From NCBI RefSeq assembly GCF_001513955.1, contig NZ_KQ948152.1:186001-250000 (forward strand): a stretch of DNA of 64,000 nucleotides, given 5' to 3'. The translations under genes and the position numbers were made by a program. This DNA comes from Streptomyces pseudovenezuelae. Its GTDB lineage: Bacteria; Actinomycetota; Actinomycetes; Streptomycetales; Streptomycetaceae. Positions 45,101-53,033 of this stretch are shown here, in pieces. How positions within the stretch are numbered: the stretch's first letter is position 1; each line of letters starts with the position of its first letter. The notes beneath the pieces were generated by a model. The model was not told the origin of the DNA and did not search any database. It worked only from the letters and a program-made list of their open reading frames with translations.

Positions 45101-45700
45101 TTCCAGGAAGACGCCGGCCGAGGAGAAGGAGGCGGCGGCGACGCGCTGCACCCGGTCCCAGGCGTCGGTCAGTTCGTCGGCGGAACGGCAGGCCGACATG
45201 CCGATGCCGCCGCCACCGCCGGTGGCCTTGAGCATGACGGGATAGCCGATGGCTCCGGCCGCTTCGAGGGCTTCGTCGAGGGAGGGCAGCAGGCTCGTGC
45301 CCGGCGCCAGCGGCACCCCCGCCGCCTGCGCCGCGGCCCGCGCGGTGTGCTTCGCGCCGAACAGCTCCAGCTGCTCGGGCGTCGGGCCCACGAACACGAT
45401 CCCCGCGTCCTCGCAGCGGCGGGCGAACGCCGCGTCCTCGGACAGGAAACCGTAGCCGGGGTGGATGGCGCCCGCGCCCGAGTCCTTGGCCGCCTTCAGC
45501 ACCAGGTCGGCGTCGAGGTACGACTCCTTCGCGGGCGCCGGGCCGAGGCGGACGGCCTGGTCGGCGAGCCGGACGTGGGGTGCGGCCCGGTCGGCGTCGG
45601 AGTACACCGCGACGGTCCGCAGGCCCAGTTCGCGGGCCGTGCGGATGATCCGGACCGCTATCTCGCCACGGTTGGCGACGAGGAGGGTGTCGAAGGTCAT
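42179..45700 (-). CDS. Urea or guanidine carboxylase, biotin-dependent
   Basis: 1173 residues. Biotin carboxylase 1-450 ([21 protein letters not shown]; ATP-grasp loop [28 protein letters not shown]), AHS2-type and AHS1-type carboxyltransferase parts from about 480 to 1050 ([41 protein letters not shown]), and a biotinyl domain with LEAMKMES (biotin Lys about 1135). It carboxylates urea to allophanate or, in operons with paired DUF1989 proteins, guanidine to carboxyguanidine. The neighbours favour guanidine, but I cannot assign substrate from sequence alone. Its ATGA overlaps the stop of the upstream DUF1989 gene. Confidence 0.93.
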   Translation of the reverse strand: [1173 protein letters not shown]

Positions 45701-46293
45701 GCGTCGGCCCCGATCGTCATCGCGACGGGCGTCGGGTCGAAGCCGTTGCAGGGGTTGTTGATCTGGGGGCAGTTGGAGACGAGGACGAGGACGTCGCGTT
45801 CGGCGCGCAGGGTCAGGGAGAGGCCCGGGGCGGAGATGCCGTCGACGATGCCGAGGGTGCCGTCCTGCTCGACCGGAACGTTCATGTACCAGTTGATGTT
45901 GGAGACGAGGTCGCGCTTTCCGAGGCCGTGCTTCGAGCCCTCGGCGAGGAAGTTGTCCACGCACGCGTGCTGCGACCAGGTGTGGTGGCCGTAGCGCAGG
46001 GTGTTCGACTCCTTGGAGCAGGCACCGCCGACCGTGTCGTGGCGGCCCACGTCGTCGGCGGTGACCGTCATCAGCGGGGTGTGCTCGTCGGACATCAGCA
46101 CGCTGCCCGTGGTGAGGAAGATGCCGCCCTGCGCCTGGATGGTGTCGGGGGCGCTGTAGCGGATCGCCGTGTCGTGGGCGTCGTAGACGAGGAAGTCGAC
46201 GGCCTGGTTGCCGTGCAGGTCGGTGATGGTGAGCGTCTCGCCCTCGCGGATGACGGAGGACCAGGCGGCGCGGGCCGGAACCACGGTCTTCAT
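45697..46293 (-). CDS. Urea-carboxylase-associated protein 2 (DUF1989), carboxyguanidine deiminase subunit candidate
   Basis: 198 residues, DUF1989 fold: LTITDLHGNQAVDFLVYDAHDT near the N-terminus, then LMTVTADDVGRHDTVGGACSKESNT with conserved Cys, and NPCNGFDPTPVAM at the end. The pair of DUF1989 proteins encoded beside urea carboxylases has been shown in other bacteria to deiminate carboxyguanidine to allophanate. Overlaps its neighbours by 4 nt on both sides, so translation of the operon is tightly coupled. Confidence 0.88.
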   Translation of the reverse strand: MKTVVPARAAWSSVIREGETLTITDLHGNQAVDFLVYDAHDTAIRYSAPDTIQAQGGIFLTTGSVLMSDEHTPLMTVTADDVGRHDTVGGACSKESNTLRYGHHTWSQHACVDNFLAEGSKHGLGKRDLVSNINWYMNVPVEQDGTLGIVDGISAPGLSLTLRAERDVLVLVSNCPQINNPCNGFDPTPVAMTIGADA

Positions 46294-47114
46294 GCGTGTC
46301 CCTTCGAGGCCAGGAATTCGGCGGTGTTCAGGAAGGCGCGGCGGCCTTCGGGGGTGGCGTCCCAGAGGGGGTCGCCGGCGCGGGTGGGCTCGGCGCGCCA
46401 GGCGAGGACCTCCAGGGGGGTGCTGACGTAGGCGGGCCGGGGGTCGGCGGGGTGCGGGACGTTCGCGATCAGGACTGTCACGTCCTGTTCGGCGCGGAGG
46501 GTGACGCCGGCGCGGGGGCCTGCGGAACCGGTGAAGTCGAGGCCGCCGTCCTCGCGGATCCGCACGCCCTGGAAGAAGGAGAGGGAGGGCGGGAGATCGC
46601 GGGGTTCGAGGCCGTTCGTCGCGGCCGCCAGCTTGAAGAGCTCGCGGCCGGCGGGGGAGGGGCTCTGGGGGCTGCCGTCGCCGTAGCGCGCGGTGTTGCG
46701 GGCCAGGGTGGAGGTGCCGCACAGAGCGTCGTGGCGGCCGGAGGTGTCGGCGACGACGCTCGCGAGGACGCGGCCCTGGTCGGACAGGAGCAGTTGGCCC
46801 TCACCGAGGTAGGCGTTCCACTGGACCTTGACCGTGTCGGCCACGTTCAGGCGCTCCCAGGGGCGGCCCTCCGCGTACAGGAGGAGGTGGGCGCAGGCGT
46901 CGCCGTGGAGGTCGGTGAGGCGGAGTTCGGTGCCGCGGGCGAGGACGCGGTGCGTGTAGTTGCCGCCCGCGACGGTCTCCGCCCACACCAGGGGGCCCGC
47001 CGCGGCGGACGGGTCCGGCCAGTCGCCGGCCGGGACGACGGGCATGGCCTCGGTACGGGTGCCCTCCTGCGCACGGGCGTGGTCTCGGGCTCCGTATGTG
47101 GTCTCTGTGGCCAT
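46290..47114 (-). CDS. Urea-carboxylase-associated protein 1 (DUF1989), partner subunit
   Basis: 274 residues, paralogue of the next gene: GGNYTHRVLARGTELRLTDLHGDACAHLLLYAEGRPWERLN, VVADTSGRHDALCGTST and LSFFQGVRIREDGGLDF. First gene of the operon; ATG 47114 is preceded by CCGGAGGTCC. An inverted repeat 25 nt upstream (47140-47159) is shared with the APC permease gene at 56845-58374, so this operon and the permease are probably co-regulated. Divergent TetR gene at 47518. Confidence 0.88.
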   Translation of the reverse strand: MATETTYGARDHARAQEGTRTEAMPVVPAGDWPDPSAAAGPLVWAETVAGGNYTHRVLARGTELRLTDLHGDACAHLLLYAEGRPWERLNVADTVKVQWNAYLGEGQLLLSDQGRVLASVVADTSGRHDALCGTSTLARNTARYGDGSPQSPSPAGRELFKLAAATNGLEPRDLPPSLSFFQGVRIREDGGLDFTGSAGPRAGVTLRAEQDVTVLIANVPHPADPRPAYVSTPLEVLAWRAEPTRAGDPLWDATPEGRRAFLNTAEFLASKGHA

Positions 47115-47139
47115 GGCGGACCTCCGGCTCCGGGGGGTG

Positions 47140-47159
47140 TTTCTGTCGCTTGACAGAAA
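47140..47159 (-). promoter_or_regulatory. Operator of the carboxylase operon
   Basis: TTTCTGTC-GCTT-GACAGAAA, perfect 8-bp arms, 25 nt before the first start codon. With the flanking TTAGGG, 23 of 26 positions match the site at 58436-58461. On the minus strand TAATTT overlapping its edge could be the -10 box, so a bound protein would block transcription. Confidence 0.75.
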
Positions 47160-47334
47160 TTAGGGGTGGGGGAGGTCGGGGGGGTTGCCCGGGTGTTGCG
47201 AGGGGGTTACCGGGGGCTCACGGCGGACGGCGGGCCGGTCGGTTGGTGGCGGGGCGGTGGGGCGGTGGGGGAGGGTTGTCGAGTGTGGCTTGGTGGGGGC
47301 GGGGTGGTCGGGTCGTCGGGTGCGGCCCGGTGAG

Positions 47335-47368
47335 GGCTGGTCGCGCAGTTCCCCGCGCCCCTGGGGTG
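47335..47368 (+). repeat. Dispersed 34-nt Streptomyces repeat, copy 2
   Basis: Identical over 34 nt to 40477-40510. The two copies flank the carboxylase operon in the same orientation. Confidence 0.85.
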
Positions 47369-47517
47369 TTGAGGTTCGCCGGGGTGCGATGCTCGCCCGG
47401 AGATGCCTTCACCTGCCTGCCGCTCGCCCCGCGGACGCGGGGGCTGTGTGCTCGGACGCGGTGCCCCCGAGTCGTCGGGTGACGTCTGTCCTGGCCCCGT
47501 GTGCGAGGATCGAACGC

Positions 47518-48183
47518 ATGGGTACGACAGGTGGGACGGCGGAGTCCGGGCGGCGGGTCGGCAGGCCGCGGGCCGATCGGCGGCCTGCCAGCGGGCTCGC
47601 CCCGCGCGACGAACTCCTCGTCGCAGCGGCCGAGTTGTTCACCTCGCTGGGGTATGCCGCCACCAGTACCCGGGCCGTCGCCGAGCGCGCGGGCATGCGG
47701 CAGGCGTCCATGTACCACTACGTCTCCGGCAAGGAGGAGCTCCTCGCCGAGCTCCTGGAGTCCACCGTCACGCCCTCGCTGGCGTACGCCCGTGAGCTGC
47801 TCGCGGACGACAGGGTCCCGGCCGAGAGCCGGCTGTGGGAGCTGTGTCGCGCGGACGTCGAGGTGCTGTGCGGTGGCACGCACAACCTCGGAGGGCTCTA
47901 TCTGCTGCCCGAGGTGCGCGCCGAGCGCTTCGCCGGCTTCCATGCCGTGCGCGCCGAACTCAAGGACGCCTACCGGCAGCTGATCGCCGCGACGGTCGCG
48001 GGCGGCGCCCTCGCCAAGAGCGAGCTCGATCTGCGTACCGACCTGCTGTTCGGTCTGATCGAGGGTGTGATCCTCGTGCACCGCTCCGACCCCGAGCGGC
48101 CCGTCTCCGCCTTCGCGGAGGCGACCGCGGACGCCGCCCTGCGCATCGTCGGAGTCCGGGACCGGCACCCCGCCGGAAGCTGA
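47518..48183 (+). CDS. TetR-family regulator divergent from the carboxylase operon
   Basis: 221 residues. HTH at about 35-80: ELLVAAAELFTSLGYAATSTRAVAERAGMRQASMYHYVSGKEELLAELL; the rest is a ligand-binding helical domain. ATG 47518, after GCGAGGATCG. An upstream in-frame extension is possible but has no conserved content. Its location suggests it binds the TTTCTGTC-type operator and represses the operon in the absence of substrate or product. A GntR-type or GlnR control in addition cannot be excluded. Confidence 0.9.
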   Translation: MGTTGGTAESGRRVGRPRADRRPASGLAPRDELLVAAAELFTSLGYAATSTRAVAERAGMRQASMYHYVSGKEELLAELLESTVTPSLAYARELLADDRVPAESRLWELCRADVEVLCGGTHNLGGLYLLPEVRAERFAGFHAVRAELKDAYRQLIAATVAGGALAKSELDLRTDLLFGLIEGVILVHRSDPERPVSAFAEATADAALRIVGVRDRHPAGS

Positions 48184-48443
48184 TCTTCACTCGCCGCGGT
48201 GAGCGGTCGGTGAGGGGAGTTCGCACGCCCGTGCGCCATGACTCCTCGTGTTCGAGTGGTGCCTGAGCGTGTAAATGACCCGAGGGTACTCCAGTCACAA
48301 TGCCCGTTTCAGGCGCTTGCTGAATATGACACGGCGATGATCCGGTCGGACTAAGCTCGCCCGCAGCGCACCGAGTTGATGTGTATTCGTGCGCTTGTTC
48401 CCTATATGTGCGACTCCCCGTCGATACGTCTCAGAGGGCCCAC
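48184..48443 (+). promoter_or_regulatory. Upstream region of the conservon
   Basis: 260 nt between the TetR gene and the conservon; AT-richer than its surroundings near 48310-48420, so it likely carries the promoter. I could not assign boxes with confidence. Confidence 0.35.
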
Positions 48444-50033
48444 ATGGTGAGTGTTCAATCCCCCCCAGGACGCCGTGAACTGCCGTATGCGCGCGTGCTG
48501 TTGCTCCCCGCCATAGTCATGGCCGCGATGACCGGGACCGGTGTCGCGCTGGTGCAGCAGCCCGCCAGGGCCGCGGTCGGCTGGTGCGGTGCCGTCGCCA
48601 CGCTGCTGGTGATCGCGGTGGCGGCCGAAGCCGTCCGGCGCGGTCGTGAACTGCGCGAGCAGCGACTTGAGCACATGCGTCACACGGCTCATCTGAAGCA
48701 GCGCATCGCCGACCACGACCAGGACCTGATCCGGTTCGCCAAGGAGATCGCGCCCACCGCGCTGGACTGGCTGCGCCGCGGAAGTTCCCCCGGAGAGGTG
48801 ATTCGCCGACTCGGTGAGTTCGACCCGTCGTGGGCGGACCTGCCCGAGCCGCAGATCCGGCTGCTCAAGACGGTGCTCACCATCGTCGACACCGAGGAGA
48901 TCATGCGCGACGCCGCGCAGCGCTCCTTCGTGAACATCGCCCGCCGCGTCCAGGCCATCGTCCACCAACAGGCCAACGAACTGCGGGAGATGGAGGAGGA
49001 CCACGGACGCAACCCCGAGGTCTTCGACGACCTGCTCCGCATCGACCACGGCACCGCGCTGATCGGCCGGCTCGCCGACTCCATCTCCGTGCTCGGCGGC
49101 GGTCGCCCCGGCCGCCAGTGGCCCGAGCCTGTCGCGCTGTACAGCGTGCTGCGCGGCGCCATGTCCCGGATCCTGGAGTACCGGCGCATCGACCTCTCCT
49201 CGATCGCCAAGGTCAACGTCAAGGGCACCGCCGTCGAGCCGGTCATCCACGCCGCGGCCGAACTCCTCGACAACGCCACCCGGTACTCGCCGCCCCAGAG
49301 CAAGGTGCACGTCACCGCGACCGAGGTGCAGACCGGCGTCTGCATCGAGATCGAGGACGCCGGCGTCAGCCTCAGCGAGGAGGCCCGGCTGCGGGCCGAG
49401 GGCATGCTGGAGCGGGCCAAGGCCGGCGTGGACTTCCAGGACCTCGGCGAGTCGCCGCGCCTCGGCCTCGCCGTCGTGGGCCGGCTCTGCCAGGCGTACG
49501 ACATGCAGGTCTCCCTGCGTGCCTCCGCGTACGGCGGCGTCCGCGCCATCCTCGTCGTACCCAGCGACATGCTCACCGACGAGCCCGGCGTCGGACTCGC
49601 CCACGGCATCGGCGCCACCGCCGTCCCCAAGGCGGAACTCGGCGCGCTGCCCGGCCCCAAGCGCACCATCAAGAAGCGCCGCCCCACCAGCCCCAAGTTC
49701 ACGACGCCGGTGTCCATGGAGGACGACGTCCCCGAGGTCACCGAATGGACGGCCAACGGGCTGCCGCAGCGGCGCAGCCGGGTCAAGACCTCGCTCACCC
49801 AGCGCTACGCCGAGCAGGCCGAGATCGAACGGGCCGAGCGGGAAGGCCGCCCGACGATCTGGTCGACGGCCCAGCGCGAGCCGGAGCCCGAGCCGAAGCC
49901 GGACGACACCCCACCGGGCCTGTGGGTCCAGGCGTTCATGGACGGCCTCAAGCGCCCCACCGCTTCCACCGCCAGTCAGCCGACCGACGAACCGGCCCGT
50001 ACCGAGGCCGAAGACGAGGGGAACCTCAAGTGA
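48444..50033 (+). CDS. rarA: Conservon sensor, histidine-kinase-like (CvnA/RarA type)
   Basis: 529 residues. Two N-terminal membrane segments (about 13-60), a helical linker, and a HATPase domain at about 225-400 with N-box LLDNATRYSPP and G-box LGLAVVGRLCQ. The dimerisation helix has no clear phosphoacceptor His box, and no response regulator follows. The C-terminal 130 residues are basic then acidic and disordered. In S. griseus and S. coelicolor the rar (cvn9) products form a membrane complex resembling a GPCR system that affects aerial mycelium. The stop overlaps the rarB start. Confidence 0.88.
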   Translation: MVSVQSPPGRRELPYARVLLLPAIVMAAMTGTGVALVQQPARAAVGWCGAVATLLVIAVAAEAVRRGRELREQRLEHMRHTAHLKQRIADHDQDLIRFAKEIAPTALDWLRRGSSPGEVIRRLGEFDPSWADLPEPQIRLLKTVLTIVDTEEIMRDAAQRSFVNIARRVQAIVHQQANELREMEEDHGRNPEVFDDLLRIDHGTALIGRLADSISVLGGGRPGRQWPEPVALYSVLRGAMSRILEYRRIDLSSIAKVNVKGTAVEPVIHAAAELLDNATRYSPPQSKVHVTATEVQTGVCIEIEDAGVSLSEEARLRAEGMLERAKAGVDFQDLGESPRLGLAVVGRLCQAYDMQVSLRASAYGGVRAILVVPSDMLTDEPGVGLAHGIGATAVPKAELGALPGPKRTIKKRRPTSPKFTTPVSMEDDVPEVTEWTANGLPQRRSRVKTSLTQRYAEQAEIERAEREGRPTIWSTAQREPEPEPKPDDTPPGLWVQAFMDGLKRPTASTASQPTDEPARTEAEDEGNLK

Positions 50034-50437
50034 TCCAGCAGCGAGGCAACTTCGACTGGATGCTCCAGGACCTCGCCAAAGGCGTACCGGGCATCCAGAT
50101 GATCGTGGTGCTCTCCGCCGACGGCCTGCGCATCGCCCGCCACGGCGGCGACCCGGACACCGCCGACCGCGTCGCCGCGGCCTGCGCGGGCCTGCAGAGC
50201 CTGGCGGGTGCCGTCGCGGGGGAGATCCCGGGCAGCGACGGCAAGATGAAAATGGTCCTCATCGAGATCCACGGCGGCTACTTCTACCTCATGGCCGCCG
50301 GTCCCAACGCCTATCTCGCGGTGCTCTCGGACATCATCACCGAACCCGGCCACATGAGCGCCCGCATGAGCGATCTGGTCGTCCGCATCGGCGCGCACCT
50401 CACCAGCCCGCCCCGGCGCAACGGGCAGACCGTATGA
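50030..50437 (+). CDS. rarB: Roadblock/LC7 protein (CvnB/RarB type)
   Basis: 135 residues, one Roadblock/LC7 domain: FDWMLQDLAKGVPGIQMIVVLSADGLRIARHG, then KMKMVLIEIHGGYFYLMAAGPNAYLAVLSD. Related to MglB, the regulator of the MglA GTPase, and so expected to act on RarD. GTG start overlaps the rarA stop (GTGA) and its stop overlaps rarC (ATGA). Confidence 0.92.
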   Translation: MIQQRGNFDWMLQDLAKGVPGIQMIVVLSADGLRIARHGGDPDTADRVAAACAGLQSLAGAVAGEIPGSDGKMKMVLIEIHGGYFYLMAAGPNAYLAVLSDIITEPGHMSARMSDLVVRIGAHLTSPPRRNGQTV

Positions 50438-50862
50438 CTCCTCCACAACGCCGACGGCGATTCCCCAAGGCCGGTCAGGAACCGGAACCCCCGACCCCGC
50501 AGGAGGGCAAGGCCCAGGACCCACCCGAGGGGCCGAAGAAGAACCCCGAGCGGCTGTACGTCATCACCGGCCCCGACGGAGCCGAGCGCTCGGAACTCGA
50601 CCTGGTCACCTTAATCGTGGCGCACGCCGACCCACCGCCCTCCGCCACGCCCGAGCAGGCGGCGCTGCTCAGGCTCTGCACGGCCCCCCTGTCCGTGGCC
50701 GAGCTGTCCGCCTATCTCAGCCTGCCGTTCAGCGTGGTGACCGTCCTGCTCACCGAGCTGCTGACGGCCGAACTGGTGACGGCGCGCGCCCCTGTGATCC
50801 GCCAGGCGCTTGCCGACCGTTCCCTCCTCGAAGCGGTGATGCATGGACTTCAAAGGCTCTGA
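50434..50862 (+). CDS. rarC: DUF742 protein (CvnC/RarC type)
   Basis: 142 residues. A Pro/Lys-rich N-terminus is followed by the DUF742 domain, a winged-helix-like fold: RLYVITGPDGAERSELDLVTLIVA, LLRLCTAPLSVAELSAYLSLPFSVVTVLLTELL. Coupled by ATGA to rarB and overlapping rarD by 20 nt. It is part of the conservon membrane complex; biochemical role unknown. Confidence 0.92.
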   Translation: MTPPQRRRRFPKAGQEPEPPTPQEGKAQDPPEGPKKNPERLYVITGPDGAERSELDLVTLIVAHADPPPSATPEQAALLRLCTAPLSVAELSAYLSLPFSVVTVLLTELLTAELVTARAPVIRQALADRSLLEAVMHGLQRL

Positions 50863-51463
50863 CACCATCCCCGGTCCGCGAACAGAGGACCACCTGCCCC
50901 CGACCGCCGAGGCCGCGGTGAAGATCGTCATCGTCGGCGGCTTCGGCGTCGGCAAGACGACCATGGTCGGCTCGGTCAGCGAGATCAAACCGCTGACCAC
51001 CGAGGAGACCATGACCCAGGCCGGCATCGGGGTCGACGACAACTACGGCTCCGAGACCAAGACGGCCACCACCGTGGCCATGGACTTCGGCCGCATCAGC
51101 ATCACCGAGCAACTGGTGCTCTACCTCTTCGGAACCCCCGGCCAGGAACGCTTCTGGTTCCTGTGGAACGGCCTGTTCGAAGGCGCGCTCGGCGCGGTGG
51201 TCCTGGTGGACACCCGACGCCTCGAAGTCAGCTTCGACGTCATGGACCGCCTGGAGGAACGGGGCGTGCCCTTCGTCGTGGCGGTCAACACCTTCCCCGA
51301 CGGGCCGCGCCACGCCATCGAGGACCTCCGCGGCGCGCTCGACCTCAGCGCGGACATTCCCATCGTCGAGTGCGACGCGCGCCGGCGGGCGTCGAGCCGG
51401 GACGTGCTGATGACCTTGATGCGGTTCCTTCATTCGCTGGCGGTGGAGAAGGCTCCCGTGTGA
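50843..51463 (+). CDS. rarD: Small GTPase (CvnD/RarD type)
   Basis: 206 residues. P-loop VIVGGFGVGKTTMVG at about residues 28-42, switch region EETMTQAGIGVDD, G3 LFGTPGQERFWFLW, and a G4-like VAVNTFPDG where the usual NKxD is altered. An ATP/GTP-binding Ras-like protein, thought to serve as the G-protein component of the conservon. Overlaps rarC. Confidence 0.93.
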   Translation: MDFKGSDTIPGPRTEDHLPPTAEAAVKIVIVGGFGVGKTTMVGSVSEIKPLTTEETMTQAGIGVDDNYGSETKTATTVAMDFGRISITEQLVLYLFGTPGQERFWFLWNGLFEGALGAVVLVDTRRLEVSFDVMDRLEERGVPFVVAVNTFPDGPRHAIEDLRGALDLSADIPIVECDARRRASSRDVLMTLMRFLHSLAVEKAPV

Positions 51464-51562
51464 GCCGAGGCCGCCCCGCCCAACCCCCAACGCCCTTCCT
51501 GTACGCCCGGTTTCGCTCGAACCGGGGAGCCCTTCACCTACCTCAGCCTCGGAGCGACCATC

Positions 51563-53017
51563 GTGACGCCTGAACCCTTCACCCCGGCCGGTACGTACGA
51601 CCCCGCGGGCCCCCCGCCCGGCTGCCCCGCACATGGCATCGGTCCTGGTGGACTGCGTCGGCTGTACGGCCCTGGGGCGGAGGACCTGGAGGCCGTGTAC
51701 GAAGAACTGCGCACCGAGCACGGAGCCGTGGCCCCCGCGCTGGTGCACGAGGACGTGCCGATCTGGGTGGTACTCGGCCACAGCGAGAACATGCACCTGG
51801 TGCGCACCCCCTCGCACTTCAGCCGTGACACCCGGCTGTGGGGACCCATGCAGGACGGCACGGTCAAGCCGGATCACCCGCTCATGCCGCACCTCGCGTG
51901 GCAGCCGCTGTGCTGTCACGCGGAGGGCGACGAGCACCTGCGCCTGCGGGCCGCGGTCAACGGCGCCATCTCGACCATCGACCACCGGGGCGTCCGCCGC
52001 CACATCAACCGGGCGACCCAGCACCTCGTCAACAGGTTCTGTGAGCGGGGCCAGGCCGACCTGGTCCGCCAGTTCGCCGAGCGCCTGCCGATGATGGTGA
52101 TGTGCGAGATCCTCGGCATGCCCGACGAGTACAACGACCGGATCGTCGAGGCGGCCCGCGACCTGCCCAAGGGCACCGAAACAGCCATCGCCAGCAACGA
52201 ATACATCATGGACGTCCTGATGCGGCTCACCGCTCGCCGCCGGGCCCAGCCCGAGGACGACTTCACCAGCCACCTCATCAACCACCCGGCTCAGCTCACC
52301 GACCAGGAGGTCAGCCAGCACCTGCGACTCGTCCTGATCATCGCGTACGAGAGCACCGCCAACCTCCTGGCCAACGTACTGAGGGTGGTACTGACCGACC
52401 CGCGGTTCCGTGCCCAGTTGAACGGCGGCCAGATGACGGTGCCCCAGGCGGTGGAGCAGTCGATGTGGGACGAACCGCCGTTCAGTACGATTCTTGGATA
52501 TTTCGCCAAGCAGGACGCCGAGTTGGGCGGGCAGCGCATCCGCAAGGGCGACGGTCTGATCCTGGGCATCGCGCCGGGCAACGTCGATCCGCGCGTCCGT
52601 CCCGACACCAAGGCCAACATGCAGGGCAACCGCTCCCACCTGGCCTTCAGCGGCGGTCCCCACGAGTGCCCGGGTCAGGACATCGGCCGGGCCATCGCCG
52701 ATGTCGGCGTCGACGCGCTGCTGACCAGGCTTCCGGACGCGGAACTCGCCTGCGACGAGGACGATCTGGAGTGGGAGGAGACCCTTTCCAACCGGCACCT
52801 GGTGGCCCTGCCGGTGAAGTTCGCGCCCAGGCCCCAGCAGGACGTCATGGCACGGCCCGCGCACCCGGCTCCTTCCCAGCGCCGCAACGACTGGCAGGTC
52901 AGCACGCCGCAGCGGGAGCCGGTGGTGCCGGAGCCCGTCGCTCCGGCACCGGTTCCCGAACCGGTCGTAAGGCTGGGTGCGTTCCAGCGCCTCCTGCGCT
53001 GGTGGCGTGGCGAGTGA
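51563..53017 (+). CDS. rarE: Conservon cytochrome P450 (CvnE/RarE type) lacking the ExxR Arg
   Basis: 484 residues. The heme loop FSGGPHECPGQDIGR carries the Cys ligand. The K-helix reads VEQSMWDEPP where EExLR is normal, so the otherwise invariant Arg is missing, as reported for the CYP157 family (EQSLW). The I-helix IIAYESTANLLAN replaces the usual AGxET. It begins 99 nt after rarD with its own GGAG site. The last 60 residues are Pro/Val-rich and end in LGAFQRLLRWWRGE, an amphipathic piece that may touch the membrane. Substrate unknown; redox partner may be the ferredoxin at 20243. Confidence 0.9.
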   Translation: MTPEPFTPAGTYDPAGPPPGCPAHGIGPGGLRRLYGPGAEDLEAVYEELRTEHGAVAPALVHEDVPIWVVLGHSENMHLVRTPSHFSRDTRLWGPMQDGTVKPDHPLMPHLAWQPLCCHAEGDEHLRLRAAVNGAISTIDHRGVRRHINRATQHLVNRFCERGQADLVRQFAERLPMMVMCEILGMPDEYNDRIVEAARDLPKGTETAIASNEYIMDVLMRLTARRRAQPEDDFTSHLINHPAQLTDQEVSQHLRLVLIIAYESTANLLANVLRVVLTDPRFRAQLNGGQMTVPQAVEQSMWDEPPFSTILGYFAKQDAELGGQRIRKGDGLILGIAPGNVDPRVRPDTKANMQGNRSHLAFSGGPHECPGQDIGRAIADVGVDALLTRLPDAELACDEDDLEWEETLSNRHLVALPVKFAPRPQQDVMARPAHPAPSQRRNDWQVSTPQREPVVPEPVAPAPVPEPVVRLGAFQRLLRWWRGE

Positions 53018-53033
53018 GCCGAGGGCACCGGAG

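Larger units (their letters stand above)
47115..47517. other. 403-nt divergent intergenic region
   Basis: Holds the operon operator (47140-47159), G-rich low-complexity sequence, and the dispersed 34-nt repeat (47335-47368). No coding sequence supported. Confidence 0.6.

Noticed and set aside
47185..47517. N-terminal extension of the TetR gene
   Set aside because: 111 extra residues of Gly/Arg-rich sequence translated from the intergenic repeat region; ATG 47518 gives a standard TetR.
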